Shown: positions 1 to 10,069 of the stretch, in pieces
Layout: every line of letters starts with the position of its first letter
How positions within the stretch are numbered: position 1 is the first letter of the stretch
Source: Glebionis coronaria
Taxonomy: Eukaryota; Streptophyta; Magnoliopsida; Asterales; Asteraceae
Length of the DNA: 64,000 nt
NCBI GenBank assembly: GCA_025667525.1
Contig: CM046876.1
Location: forward strand, 20,571,320 to 20,635,319
Direction of reading: 5' to 3'
Program-made: the position numbers and the translations under genes
Notes under the pieces: generated by a model
What the model was told of the DNA's origin: nothing
What the model saw: only the letters and a program-made list of their open reading frames with translations
The model's database searches: none

Positions 1-193
1 CGTGCAACATTCGCGAACCAAACACATAGAAATTAGACACCATTTCCTTAGGGATAATGTTCAAAAGGGGAACATTTCTATTGAAATGGTGCCCTCCGAG
101 GACAACTTAGCCGATATCTTCACTAAGCCACTTAAGAGGGAACCTTTAAATTACTTGCGTCTAGGTCTAGGATTAATGGAACATCTTCCTTAA
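1..193 (+). CDS. Ty1/copia RNase H C-terminus (partial, cut by window edge)
   Basis: This is the last 63 residues of a copia Pol polyprotein, the RNase H tail that degrades template RNA during reverse transcription. The visible motifs are TKHIEIRHHF (the usual SKHIDIRYHF block) and the end motif EDNLADIFTKPL, followed by a short leucine-rich tail and a TAA stop. The frame is open to the window edge, so the start lies outside. About 1.5 kb of non-pol DNA, several polypurine tracts and a long LTR follow. That long 3' interval is typical of Sireviruses among copia elements. The family (copia RNase H) is clear; assignment to Sirevirus rests on the tail layout and is an inference. Confidence 0.88.
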   Translation, partial: VQHSRTKHIEIRHHFLRDNVQKGNISIEMVPSEDNLADIFTKPLKREPLNYLRLGLGLMEHLP

Positions 194-877
194 ATTCTTT
201 TCTTCTTGTGTGTTTTCTTTTACCACTTTGAGTCTTTGAGTCTTTTAAACTCCTTTTGAAAAATCTTCTCCTCTCCTTTTCAAAATTCTCAAAGTCTCTT
301 TCGAAAATGGTTGAGAAATTCGTTTGACATTGTTAATTCAATCTAAAAACGATTTTTCATAGATTCTCGCTATTAATCTAGAGCTTACATAGTTCATATG
401 TATGATTCTCTCAAACATATCAAGAACAAGATAGAATCATGGAGGATCATTATGTCATGACTTAAGGTCTTGTCTTACACACCTCCTACATCGATTTTTT
501 TTTAATCCATGTATTTTGGTCAAATCTCTATTTGGTAAGTTTGCATATGTTTTCTTTGTCTATCTTTGCTTTTAAGCATATCCCTATGATAAGTTAGACT
601 AGAAAAATAAGATTTGCTGAAAAATCTTCCTCCAAACACCAAACCCTGCTTCTGCAGGCGGTTCCATATGTGAACCGCGGTACCTTATTGATAAGGTACC
701 ACCACCCTAGATAAGGAACCGCCTACAATGCTTTCCTTTTTCGGGTTTTTGTCTGAAAATCCAGATTTGCTCCAACATTTTTGAGAATCTTTGTTTCAAA
801 CCCTTTGACCACCCCCAAAAATACCCTAAGCCTTCCCTATTTAAACCATAAGCATTTTGCATTACTTCACATCCAAA
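194..877 (+). other. Sirevirus-like 3' untranslated interval
   Basis: No convincing ORF. Around 655-725 it holds nested inverted repeats built from GCGGTTCC/GGAACCGC and GGTACCTTAT..ATAAGGTACC, the same motif found again in the LTR at 2100-2170. The remainder is AT-rich and unremarkable. Confidence 0.6.
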
Positions 878-1257
878 ATGTCTTATTCTCCCAATGAAAG
901 CCTTGAATCTCCTCCGTTTTCTCCAATTGCTTTCAATCCCAACTCACCCAAAAGCCATTACAATCTAAACCCACCCAAGAACACTCTTAATCACATGTCT
1001 CCTACCAAGAATGTTGATTATGGAACTTCTTTTCTTCCACCACCACCCTTAGTGTTCTTCCTCCTTCTCATGATAATGTCATGCATCATGGAACATATTG
1101 TCAATGTTGTCAATATCAACACCTTGCTATGGCACACATCTATGAGGAGTTGAGCTACATCAAGAGTCTCTTAATCAAGCCTCCTCTTCACTTTGATTAT
1201 GAGATCTCCAACAAGCCACCACCACCACCCTCCGCCATTACCTTGTCTTTCATATAA
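878..1257 (+). pseudogene. small extra ORF between RNase H and 3' LTR, one frame break
   Basis: From ATG at 878 a proline/serine/asparagine-rich frame (MSYSPNESLESPPFSP...) runs to a CCACCACCACC tract near 1040. There the protein-like reading moves to another frame, continuing with a Cys/His-rich stretch (GTYCQCCQYQHLAMAH), a helix-like segment (IYEELSYIKSLLIKPP) and a proline-rich end, with a stop at 1255-1257. The two halves together would give roughly 120 residues. I recognise no family. Some Sireviruses carry an extra ORF in this position, sometimes called envelope-like, but I see no signal peptide or convincing membrane segment here. It could also be chance coding in a non-coding tail. 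Confidence 0.4.
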
Positions 1258-1697
1258 GCATTGGTTGCTTATCCACAAGACACCAAACTCTAGCAAATCT
1301 TAGAATTCTAGAATAACTAGGATTAGATTTATGCTTTTGGCTTGTTTCTTTTTTCATACTTCTTTGTATGATGTTCTTTTAGTAACCTATCTTGGATCTT
1401 TATCTTTGTGTTTTGTTCTCTTTTACTTTTTTATGTGACCTATTGCTATATATTGTTGGTTGTTTCTTTTGTTCAACTAACCCTTCTATGTAGCTTGTCA
1501 CCATATCTCGATTCCTCGGTGCCCCAAGCTAGGGGGAGTAAGCACCAAGGGGGAGTCTTTGCAAAGTCCGTTTCTTCAACACTGGCTTACGCAACCTTTT
1601 TGCTTCGACAAAGGGGGAGAAATGAATAAACTCGTCTTCGAAAATCTTGTTTTTGTGTGATTGAGTTTATGTATTGTCGTAATCAAAAAGGGGAGAT
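1258..1697 (+). promoter_or_regulatory. multiple polypurine tracts before the 3' LTR
   Basis: Three GGGGGAG blocks lie at about 1531-1540, 1547-1555 and 1611-1620, and the functional-looking tract AAAAAGGGGAGA lies at 1686-1696 directly before the LTR. Repeated polypurine tracts upstream of the 3' LTR are a known Sirevirus hallmark. No coding sequence is seen. Confidence 0.65.
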
Positions 1698-2973
1698 TGT
1701 TAATGCAATAAATGCCTAAAAACGTTACTTGCATTTTTCGGTCTTGCCTTGTTTTGATTACGACAATATGTAAAAACAAGAATTTACGAAAACAACGAAA
1801 CACGAATTCTTGAGTTCAAGTATTTTTCATTTTACCCATTTTCACTTAAGGTATGGATAAACAAGTACTAACCTTAATTAAGTGATCAAGTGATTTAATC
1901 TTTTCTTAAAACTCACTTTTTATTAAGTGTGACAAGTTTTTATTAAACTTTCTTTTTAAGAAAATGTTTTATTAAATTAATTATTTGAAATTTGAAAATG
2001 GCATATTCTTATTTGGTTAAGAATATCCTTTCAGGATATTTTTTATATCCAGATAAGACCTCCACCACTAGAGGACAAAAAGAAGCGAAGTCTAGTCCGG
2101 CGGTACCTTAGCACCTAGGCGGTACCTTATCGATAAGGTACCGCGGGCTAAGATAAGGTACCGCGGGCAGAACTAGCCGTTGGATCTTTTGTCCTATAAA
2201 TAGTGGACCATTCTCAGCTTTTCATCTCACCTCTTTTGCACATTTATTTCCAGATTCAAACCCCTTCTTTAATCACTCAAATCTTTGATCATTTGTTTGA
2301 TTATTACTTGTTTAAGAAGTGAATCTTGTTCTTCCATCCCTTCCTCTCCAAGTGCAAAGAGAAGAACACTATCCCTGTGAAGTGTTGAGTCCACCCCCAA
2401 AGATCCATTGAAGATCTAACTTTATACACTTGTAGTTGTGTCATAGTTGTGAAGATCCAAGTAGTTGTGTCTATTTGGAAGTTGTGTATGTACTAAGTAT
2501 AGTTGTGTAGATTGGTCCTAGCTACGATTAGGGCTCGACTTTTAGCTTAGAGTCGGAAATTGGTTAATAGGCGTGTACGGTTTTCTCCACCATAAGGAGC
2601 TTGTTGTGTAGTGAACTCTCGAGTAAGGAGTACTTGAGGAGTGGAGTAGGAACGAGGAGTGAGCTTTGTTGCCGAACCACTATAAATCCTTGGTGTTCGG
2701 TTTGATCTTTCTTTACCCTTAACTCTTTAAATTCTTTATTCTTTATGCATATACATGTGTTAGTATTAGATTAGTTACACTATCATTCTTTATTCTTTGT
2801 GGATATATTTTTGTTACTATTAGTTTAGTTACACTATCATTGTTCATATTGTGCATAAGAAGATTTCACATATTTCCTCAAGCCTAAGTTTTTGAAAAAG
2901 GATTTTTGGAAACCACATTTTAACAAGTAAATATAAGAAACTATTCAACCCCCCCCCCCTTCTAGTTTCTACA
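1698..2973 (+). repeat. 3' LTR of the Sirevirus-like copia element
   Basis: Starts TGTTAATGCA right after the polypurine tract and ends ..GTTTCTACA after a C-rich run, giving TG..CA termini and 1276 bp. At its right end the sequence passes directly into an open integrase frame of a gypsy element, so the boundary is sharp. The first five gypsy bases (GACTG, 2974-2978) would be one target-site copy; the other lies outside the window. Confidence 0.8.
2119..2202 (+). promoter_or_regulatory. LTR promoter: 26-bp palindrome and TATA box
   Basis: A perfect 26-bp palindrome centred on ATCGAT with GGTACC arms occupies 2119-2144, with further half-sites before and after it. A TATAAATA box lies at 2195-2202. 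Spacing and position in the LTR suggest the U3 promoter; function is inferred. Confidence 0.6.
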
Positions 2974-3934
2974 GACTGGAAATATTTCTAAAAGATATGA
3001 AATGCCTCTAAACAACATCCAAGTCTGCGAAATCTTTGATGTGTGGGTTACCGACTTCATGGGACCATTTCCTAAATCTTACAAATGTGAATACATTTTA
3101 GTCTCCGTCAACTATGTATCGAAATGGGCCGAAGCTCATGCTTTACAAACAAATGATGCCAGAGTTGTTATCACATTCTTAAAGAAATTATTCTGTCGTT
3201 TTGGAATGCCAAAAGCACTAATAAGCGATAGAGGAACTCATTTCTGTAACAAGCTCATGGAAAATGTTATGAAAATATATGGAGTGAACCACCGATTTTC
3301 CACATCTTACCACCCTCAAACGAGTGGCCAAGTTGAAAACAATAATAGAGCTCCTAAACGTATACTTGAAAAGACCGTTCAAAACAACCCTGCTTGTTGG
3401 TCTAAAAAATTAGAAGATGCTCTATGGGCCTTTCGTACCGCATTCAAAACACCAACTGGAACCACACCGTACAGACTGTTGTATGGAAAGACATGCCATC
3501 TGCCTATAGAAATTGAACACCGTGCATATTGGGCACTTAAAAACTACAACCCAGATCTTATCGCAGCCGGTGAAAAACGTAACTTTCAACTTCACGAGTT
3601 AGATGAATTTCGACATCACGCTTATTAAAGTTCACGATTATATAAAGAACGAACCAAAGTTTGGCATGATCGTAAATTACGACAAAGAAAAGAATTCAAA
3701 AAAGGAAACAAAGTACTTCTCTTTATCTCGAAATATAAATTCAAGCAACCTAAGCTTACTTCGAGATGGACTGGACCTTATATAGTAAAACACCAATATC
3801 CATCTGGATATGTTGAATTACACGGTCTAAAAAATAGCACATTTATAGTCAATGGGCATAGACTTAAGCTCTATCATGAAGAAGAACACTGTAATGATAT
3901 CGAAGGAAAAGAAATTCTTTTCTTCTTTAAATAG
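2974..3934 (+). pseudogene. Ty3/gypsy integrase (Athila/Tat-like), interrupted by copia and one nonsense codon
   Basis: Integrase inserts element cDNA into chromosomes. The frame opens at the copia junction inside the zinc-binding tail ([11 protein letters not shown]). The DDE catalytic core follows: counting from the Met at 3002, D18 (VTDFMGPF), D76 (LISDRGTHF) and E112 (SGQVENN), the classic D,D-35-E spacing. Then come [21 protein letters not shown] and the C-terminal domain (TSRWTGPYIV, FIVNGHRLK). A single in-frame TAA at 3626-3628 stands where the family normally has a Glu codon; reading resumes in the same frame to the stop at 3932-3934. The gene is therefore broken twice: split by the LTR insertion at 2973/2974 and truncated by one point mutation. 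Protease, RT and RNase H lie beyond the window's left side. Confidence 0.88.
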
Positions 3935-5174
3935 ATCCGAGTAGCCGAGTCTGGCTGAATACTCTAAACTTAACGCTATTCGGAAGGCAATCCGTATTTT
4001 ATCCCCACATTTCAACTTAAGTGTGGAGGAGGACCTGTAAATAAATAAAACTGTCCTTGTATATATTGCATGTGTTTTGTTTTGTTTTGTAGCATGCAGG
4101 AAAATAGCAAATGGGAGGTCTAGATGGATTCATCTCTCGAAATCCCGCAATTTTCTACTAAGCCCCGGGAAATTCTCGTTTCCCTTTGCATTTTTCCTAT
4201 TTTAATATTTTATCAGTTATTACCTCGAGGACGATGTTCAACTTAAGTGTGGAGGAGGTGACAAATAGAAAAAATGAAATAATAAAAATATATATAATAA
4301 AATTTCTCCACATGAAAATCTTTTTGAAAAACAATAAAAATATATATGTTTTGTAAATAAATAAGTTTTTAGCAAAGCAAAAATCTTATTGATTGACATT
4401 ATAATTTAGCACAAAACCCATTTTCCAAATATGTGAGAAAAACTTAGCTTTATATTTCTCTATTTTGTGTGAAAGCCGATAATCTAGTATGCTTCAGAAT
4501 TTGTGCTAGATCATCATTTACTAAACCGCACTGAGCTTAATTTATAGATATTTTCGAAAGGAAGCAAAATAAAATCACCCTTATATCATTTTAGTTAAGG
4601 TACACTGGCTTACTAAAATATGTGGCACTCATACGCATATGTTATATTATCCATTGTGCTAATATCTTTATATGTTATGCCTAACCACTTGTCAAGTTAT
4701 ATAGTTTATGATATACTCTAAAGAAAAGAAGAAATGTATGAAAAAGAAAGAAAAAAAATATAGTCAAGTATTCTAGTATAATTTGTTCTATAACTTTGAC
4801 AAAGGCATATAATTTTTGATCCTACACCCACATCATTTATTACGTTTTGCTTCTTTGAAAATTTATCTCGTGCTCACGCCGCAACGGTTATGTTCATGTG
4901 TCTTCTACAAACCTATGGTAGCTATCTATTTTCTGACCGAGCTAATTGAGTCTTGCCTTACATTTTCCTTTTGTGAGTGACATTTGTGTGAACTTAAAAT
5001 CTAAACACTATCCATGTGAGGTGCTAAAGTTATTTTGTCATTTGCTTTTGCTATTCATAAAAACTAAATCATTTTCCTATCATACTTCACAACACTTAAA
5101 AACATTTTTAAAATTGAAATTGTTTTCTCGCTTTGATTGCTTGAGGGCAAGCAATAGCTAAGTGTGGAGGAATT
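3935..5174 (+). other. gypsy 3' interval with repeated polypurine-like blocks
   Basis: Non-coding. A 22-bp block containing TTAAGTGTGGAGGAGG occurs at 4011-4032 and again at 4237-4258. A third version (TAAGTGTGGAGGAA, about 5159-5172) is the polypurine tract abutting the LTR. The second block is preceded by GAGGACGATGTT, a phrase echoed in the other gypsy element of this window near 33238. Confidence 0.65.
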
Positions 5175-6376
5175 TGATAACGACCTAATTATACATATTC
5201 AACTTATCATTATAATGCAACTTTGTAGTATAAATAAGAGCTTCCGATACTTAATATGTTGTGTTTTATATGCAGATGTAAAGTATGAAGGAGCAAAGTG
5301 AAGATATACAAAGAAGGGGTGTCAATATGCAATAAAGCCAAAGTTATTAAAACAAGATTTTGAATCGCCCAGAAGTGCGGCGCACAAACTTGTAAGTGCG
5401 GCGCACATTCGCATCTCCAAAGTGCGGCACACTTGAGGAGAAGTGCGGCGGACATTTGACCCCAGACAGCACTATAAATAGAGGCCATTTCCATCCATTT
5501 TACATACACCTCTCTCTCTTAATACTCTATAGCTCGAGTATTTTAGTCCTTTTAGTAAATTTTCAGTATTATCCACTTTTGGGAGATACTTGTAACGAGA
5601 GTATTCCACTTTTCGATTCTTGGAGGAACGATACACTCGTGACACTTGTGTACTCGTTTATTCAATCCAATCTAAGTATGCTGTTCTCTTACTCTTTTCC
5701 AATTGTTACTTTGATTACTATGTTTGGCTAATCTATTTGTGACTATATGGGTATGTGACTATAATTAGTGATGATGCTATGCTATGATCCTTTATAAATG
5801 ATTTCAAGCTAATTTTGTAGAACCATTTTACCTCCTAGTTCTACAAACCATATTTTATCTAAGTTGGTTTGTTACGATAGTTTGGCGTTGAGAAACGCAA
5901 AGTGTTATAATAAGTTTTCTAGAACTTGTCTATGGTCATGAATCGTTGGTTGGAGAAATCCGCTTAGAAACTTGATAAAATATTGAACTTGTTGGAAACT
6001 TGTTTTGAGCTTAGTCACTTAAATAAACATAAGTCTTGAATCAACCCAAGTAAATTGTGTAAACGCCGTTTTGAGGAAAAAGGATTATCACATTTTACCT
6101 ACATAAACATATCTCAATCATTATTATCATCATCACGAACTTATATGAACTATCCCATATTAGTCATATTTGTTATTATTGATATTACTTCAACCATTTA
6201 TTTCTTCAGTTATTATCTTGATTACCAAAACGAAACTAAGTCTCAGCGAACGATCCTGTCTTACCACTACAAAGCTATATTACGAACGAAAGGGTATACT
6301 TGCTTGTGTTTGTCTTCTAGTCCCTTGTTTTATCTAAACCTTGTAATATAAATTCAAGACTTGCAAACGAACATCA
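5175..6376 (+). repeat. 3' LTR of the interrupted gypsy element
   Basis: Begins TGATAACGAC right after the polypurine tract. The right edge is placed at ..CGAACATCA by analogy with the ..CACATCA LTR end of the gypsy element at 24503; no second LTR is available here, so that edge is uncertain. Four copies of an AAGTGCGGCGCACA-like motif lie at about 5374-5455, just upstream of a TATAAATA box at 5473-5480. Confidence 0.6.
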
Positions 6377-8108
6377 AAAACCTTATATTAAATCCTCCTA
6401 CACTTACTTATCTTTATCTTTACTAATTTATAAATCATTTATTTCATATTCTATTAGTAATCTTAAAAAATTCAGTTTCAAACATTTGTATATTTGGAAA
6501 GATACAATCTCTTATGCAATTAGCCATCTACAAATGCGCCTATTTTATATCATTCACTATCGTCATTTCAAAAACTTGTAACATCCTATTTTATAAGAAA
6601 AACTCTCTAACCACCAATTGAATGCTAAAACTTTGAAAATAAAACTGCCAATCATTTATTTATAGGTTACACGGTTATGCGCATATATACTCGCAAGTAA
6701 CATATGCATATCTCGCAATATTTAAGTCACCATTTTTTCTCTCTTATATAAAACACTCGATCTCTGTTCTCAAATTTTAGAAACACAAGCAACACACCAA
6801 AGCGATAGCCTCATAAATCCTTCTGTCACCGATAACAACCATCTATATGCCAAGATAACCTCATATAAAACTATCTTCTCAAAACATAAATTAAAAACGG
6901 GCGACAACAATGAGACTACAACAACAACTCTTCTCCACAGCGAGACACAATAAGACTCAAATAAAAAAGACATGATGATCTCTTGTTGTATTGGTTTTCA
7001 AACATAAGATATAAAAAAATCATCGTTGATATAATACCTAAAAGGTTACAAACAAGGAACCCTTTGGTTGTGATTTCGAGTTTGGATAAATATGTAGAGT
7101 AATAAATCATTCTCTCACATATGACGACAACCACTTGGTTGGTACGAGATTAAAGGGTGTTTGTGATTTATGTTTCGAGATTTTTAGATAAAACCTATGA
7201 GGCTTCAAGAGAAAAGGAGTGTGCTTGTGGTGTCGAGATAACTTTATATTTTTAATTTGTGACTGCTGTATATTTTTTTAAGTGTGAGTTGTATTGTGTG
7301 TAGGATTATATTTATACCAACTTAAGATTGGATGAAGTTATTAGCTAATTCAACCTTGAAGAATGAAGAACCCCAATAGTTGACATATAAGCTTTTTGTT
7401 CAAAGTTTGAGGGTTAGTATATGTTATCTAATAAGAAGTAAAATTTATTCACTTTTCGTGCTTTATAATACCTATATATGAACTTTAGTTGAAAGATAAG
7501 ATAGTGTTTGAAAGATATTTATATCGTAATATGTTGCTTTTTATATAATAATAATAAAAAAGATATCATCACTCCAACAATAACCGGAGGATATACATTA
7601 TGTTAGAATAAACAATGGTGTTGAATAAAAGACTGAGTAGTTAGTGTTACAAGCCTTTTTCAAAACGTGTTTCGTTTATTTGAAGCATTATTCTCTTGTG
7701 TTGATATCTAAATAATTTCTTTAAGTCAAATTTATTTAGAGCTTATCTTACATTTATGTTTCTAAGATAGCTACCAATGTTACTCTATTCAGTTCACAAG
7801 TTTTAGAAAAAATGTACTAAAAAAAACCATTTACTCGTCATAAAATTTCGTTAGAGAATTTGTCAGTGCATGGCGAGAGTACCTTCTTAGTATATGTATA
7901 ATATATAACTATAAATGTTAGATGCATATGTATATTAGTATAGCTTCAACAAGCATGGAATCAAGGTGAACGTATTGAATGTGACAAGTACTATTTGCTG
8001 AAAAGAAATGATTCATCTTTAAAAACGCATAAATGAAAAGCATATGCTTATCGCAAAATTAGTCAGCGAGTACCCGCCATGGCATTGCGCAGGTACTCGG
8101 CTATTATG
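6377..8108. other. unassigned AT-rich intergenic DNA
   Basis: No gene or element is recognised. Only short unconserved ORFs are present. An imperfect inverted repeat with GAGTACC/GGTACTC arms lies at about 8070-8100, just before the duplicated BURP upstream segment. Confidence 0.5.
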
Positions 8109-8570
8109 GATAATTACTCTAACTAATAAACCATTAACATGAAAAATACAACTAATAAAACAATGACACTCGTTTTTATGTGTATGTTCATTTGCATGTG
8201 TATGTATATTTTTCGTTTAAGAAGTTTTAGATAAACATTACTAAGCTTAATTGACAAAAAAATAAAGAAAAATAACAATTTTCTACGTAAACAAGCTTGT
8301 TAGTATAAATTGGCACCATCAAAGTATAAACGGTTTTAAAGTCAAAAAATAAGAAAACTAAACCGAAACCGACTACTATAAATAAAAAAACTAAACCACC
8401 CACAACCGAACGGTTTCGATTTATGATTTTATAAAAACCCAAAAATTTTGATTCGGTTTTGGTTATTGCCAAAAACCGACCAAACAAAATCGTGCAAACG
8501 CCGCTAATTTTTTTTTTAAGTGGAAATAAATATTTATTTTTGGACAAAATAGACAAATTATTTTAGGGTT
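8109..8570. repeat. BURP upstream segment, copy A of three
   Basis: About 460 bp nearly identical to 51955-52440 and 59155-59640. Its core holds repeated AACCGAA / TTCGGTTT motifs (about 8330-8480), likely a small decayed DNA element. In copies A and B it leads into the BURP promoter; in copy C it breaks off into a MULE. Confidence 0.75.
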
Positions 8571-8827
8571 TTGCTAAGAACCACCCTTAAGGTGTTTTTT
8601 TATACATTCCTTAATTCTGTATGTTTCTATAATCAAACTCATTATTTCTAAATATATATGATTTTAATACAAAGAATTAAGGTAAATGAATTTATATAAA
8701 GTATGTTTTAGTATAAGTGACTTAATATTTGAAAATGTTTTTTAATTATGGTAAGCTAATGTATGATTGTGAGCGAAACCAATTATTTTATCACTGAATT
8801 TTGTAGTATTAGTTTCACTTAACCCCC

Positions 8828-8834
8828 TATAAAA
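8828..8834 (+). promoter_or_regulatory. TATA box of BURP gene copy A
   Basis: TATAAAA 85 bp before the start codon, in the context CCCCCTATAAAAGGAG. The same box is present before copy B at 59659-59665. Confidence 0.75.
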
Positions 8835-8912
8835 GGAGGAAAAACTTAATGCTTTTTATTCATTCATCACAAAACACTTTGTTCCTCACTTTTCTTTTGA
8901 GATATAATTGAT

Positions 8913-10069
8913 ATGGGGTTGCTTCATATCCTCGGCTTTCTTTCTGTAATATATACTCTACAGGTAGAAACATGCATGCATATTTACGTTTATATCGTAT
9001 ATCTACGTGCTAATTAATAGTACTTGTAATTGTAACTTCTGTTATTGTTACTATTAGATGGCAATGTATGTGAGCCATGCTGCAAATGAGGCTCCTGAAA
9101 CCTACTGGAAATCTATGTTGCCAAACACTCCCATGCCGAAAGGAATCACTAAACTTCTGCATAATGGTTAGTTAATTTCTTGTATAACACCCTCTATCAT
9201 TGATCCAAGAATTTAATTAGTATACACACCGTCATATATTTCTTGTTTTATCTTCTTTGATAACAGAAGATAAGGGCACGCATTTCCATGTTGGCGAATC
9301 TGACTCAAGTGTTGTTAGCGTTGGTCCACCTCGCACCAGTGTGGGTGTTGATGGCGTTGGTCCACCTCGCACCAGTTTGGGTGTTGATGGACCTGGCTCA
9401 AATTACATAGAAAACGTAGAACTTCTCTTCCTTGAAAAAGACATGTATCAAGGCCACGAGATGAAATTACAATTCGCCAAAACCATCATTCCCTTATCAA
9501 ACTTCGTGCCTCGTAAAGTTGCCGAGACGATACCCTTTTCATCAAAGAACCTTCCTGAACTATATAATCGTTTTTTCATCAAACCCGAAAGCGTAGAATC
9601 TGAATTAATGAAGAGAACGATCAGCCGATGTGAAGGGACAGGAGCAAAAGGCGAGAAGAAGTATTGTGCTACTTCACTAGAGGCAATGGTAGATTTCATC
9701 ATATCTAAGTTGGGTAAGAAAGTCAAGGCTATCTCAACAGATGTAAAATCGAATAAACTTACAACGTTACAGAAGTACACGATTGAAGGATCAAAAAAGG
9801 TCGCCACAGATAATTATTTAGTTTGCCACAAACAAACATACCCTTATCCGGTTTTCTATTGCCACAAAGCCGCCTACACGAGAGTATATTCAGCATCTTT
9901 AGTGGGTGAAGATGGTACGAAAGCTACAGCAGTTGGAGTCTGCCACAACAAGGCGTCAAAGCTATACCCTAAAGATGTGGTGTTTAAGGTTCTGAAAGCG
10001 GAACCGGGGACTAATCCAAATATCTGTCATTTCCTACCTGAGGATCATGTGCTTTGGGTGCCCTACTAA
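8913..10069 (+). CDS. BURP-domain protein, copy A (3 exons)
   Basis: A plant-specific secreted or cell-wall/vacuolar protein of the BURP family; the N-terminal sequence resembles the USP/BNM2-like type. Exons: 8913-8963, 9058-9166 and 9267-10069, with GT..AG introns of 94 and 100 bp, giving 320 residues. Residues 1-24 form a hydrophobic signal peptide (MGLLHILGFLSVIYT..). Next comes the conserved segment TYWKSMLPNTPMPKGI, then a short Gly/Pro/Val linker containing a tandem 12-residue duplication (nt 9320-9355 and 9356-9391). The BURP domain has all four CH pairs at about 240, 252, 279 and 307 (CH-X10-CH-X25-CH-X26-CH), followed by the usual tryptophan near the end. An RY-like CATGCATGCA lies in intron 1 (8971-8980), a motif often used by seed B3 regulators. 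The ORF is intact and probably functional; the exact biological role is unknown. Confidence 0.93.

Noticed and set aside
5210..5731. Two overlapping ORFs of about 100 residues
   Set aside because: They lie across the gypsy LTR promoter and its GTGCGGCGC repeats; not protein-like.
6770..7134. Minus-strand ORFs with a TATA-like box nearby
   Set aside because: Low-complexity hydrophobic readings with no splice or domain support.
9448..9807. 119-residue minus ORF, duplicated at 60285-60644
   Set aside because: Antisense shadow of the BURP exon 3.
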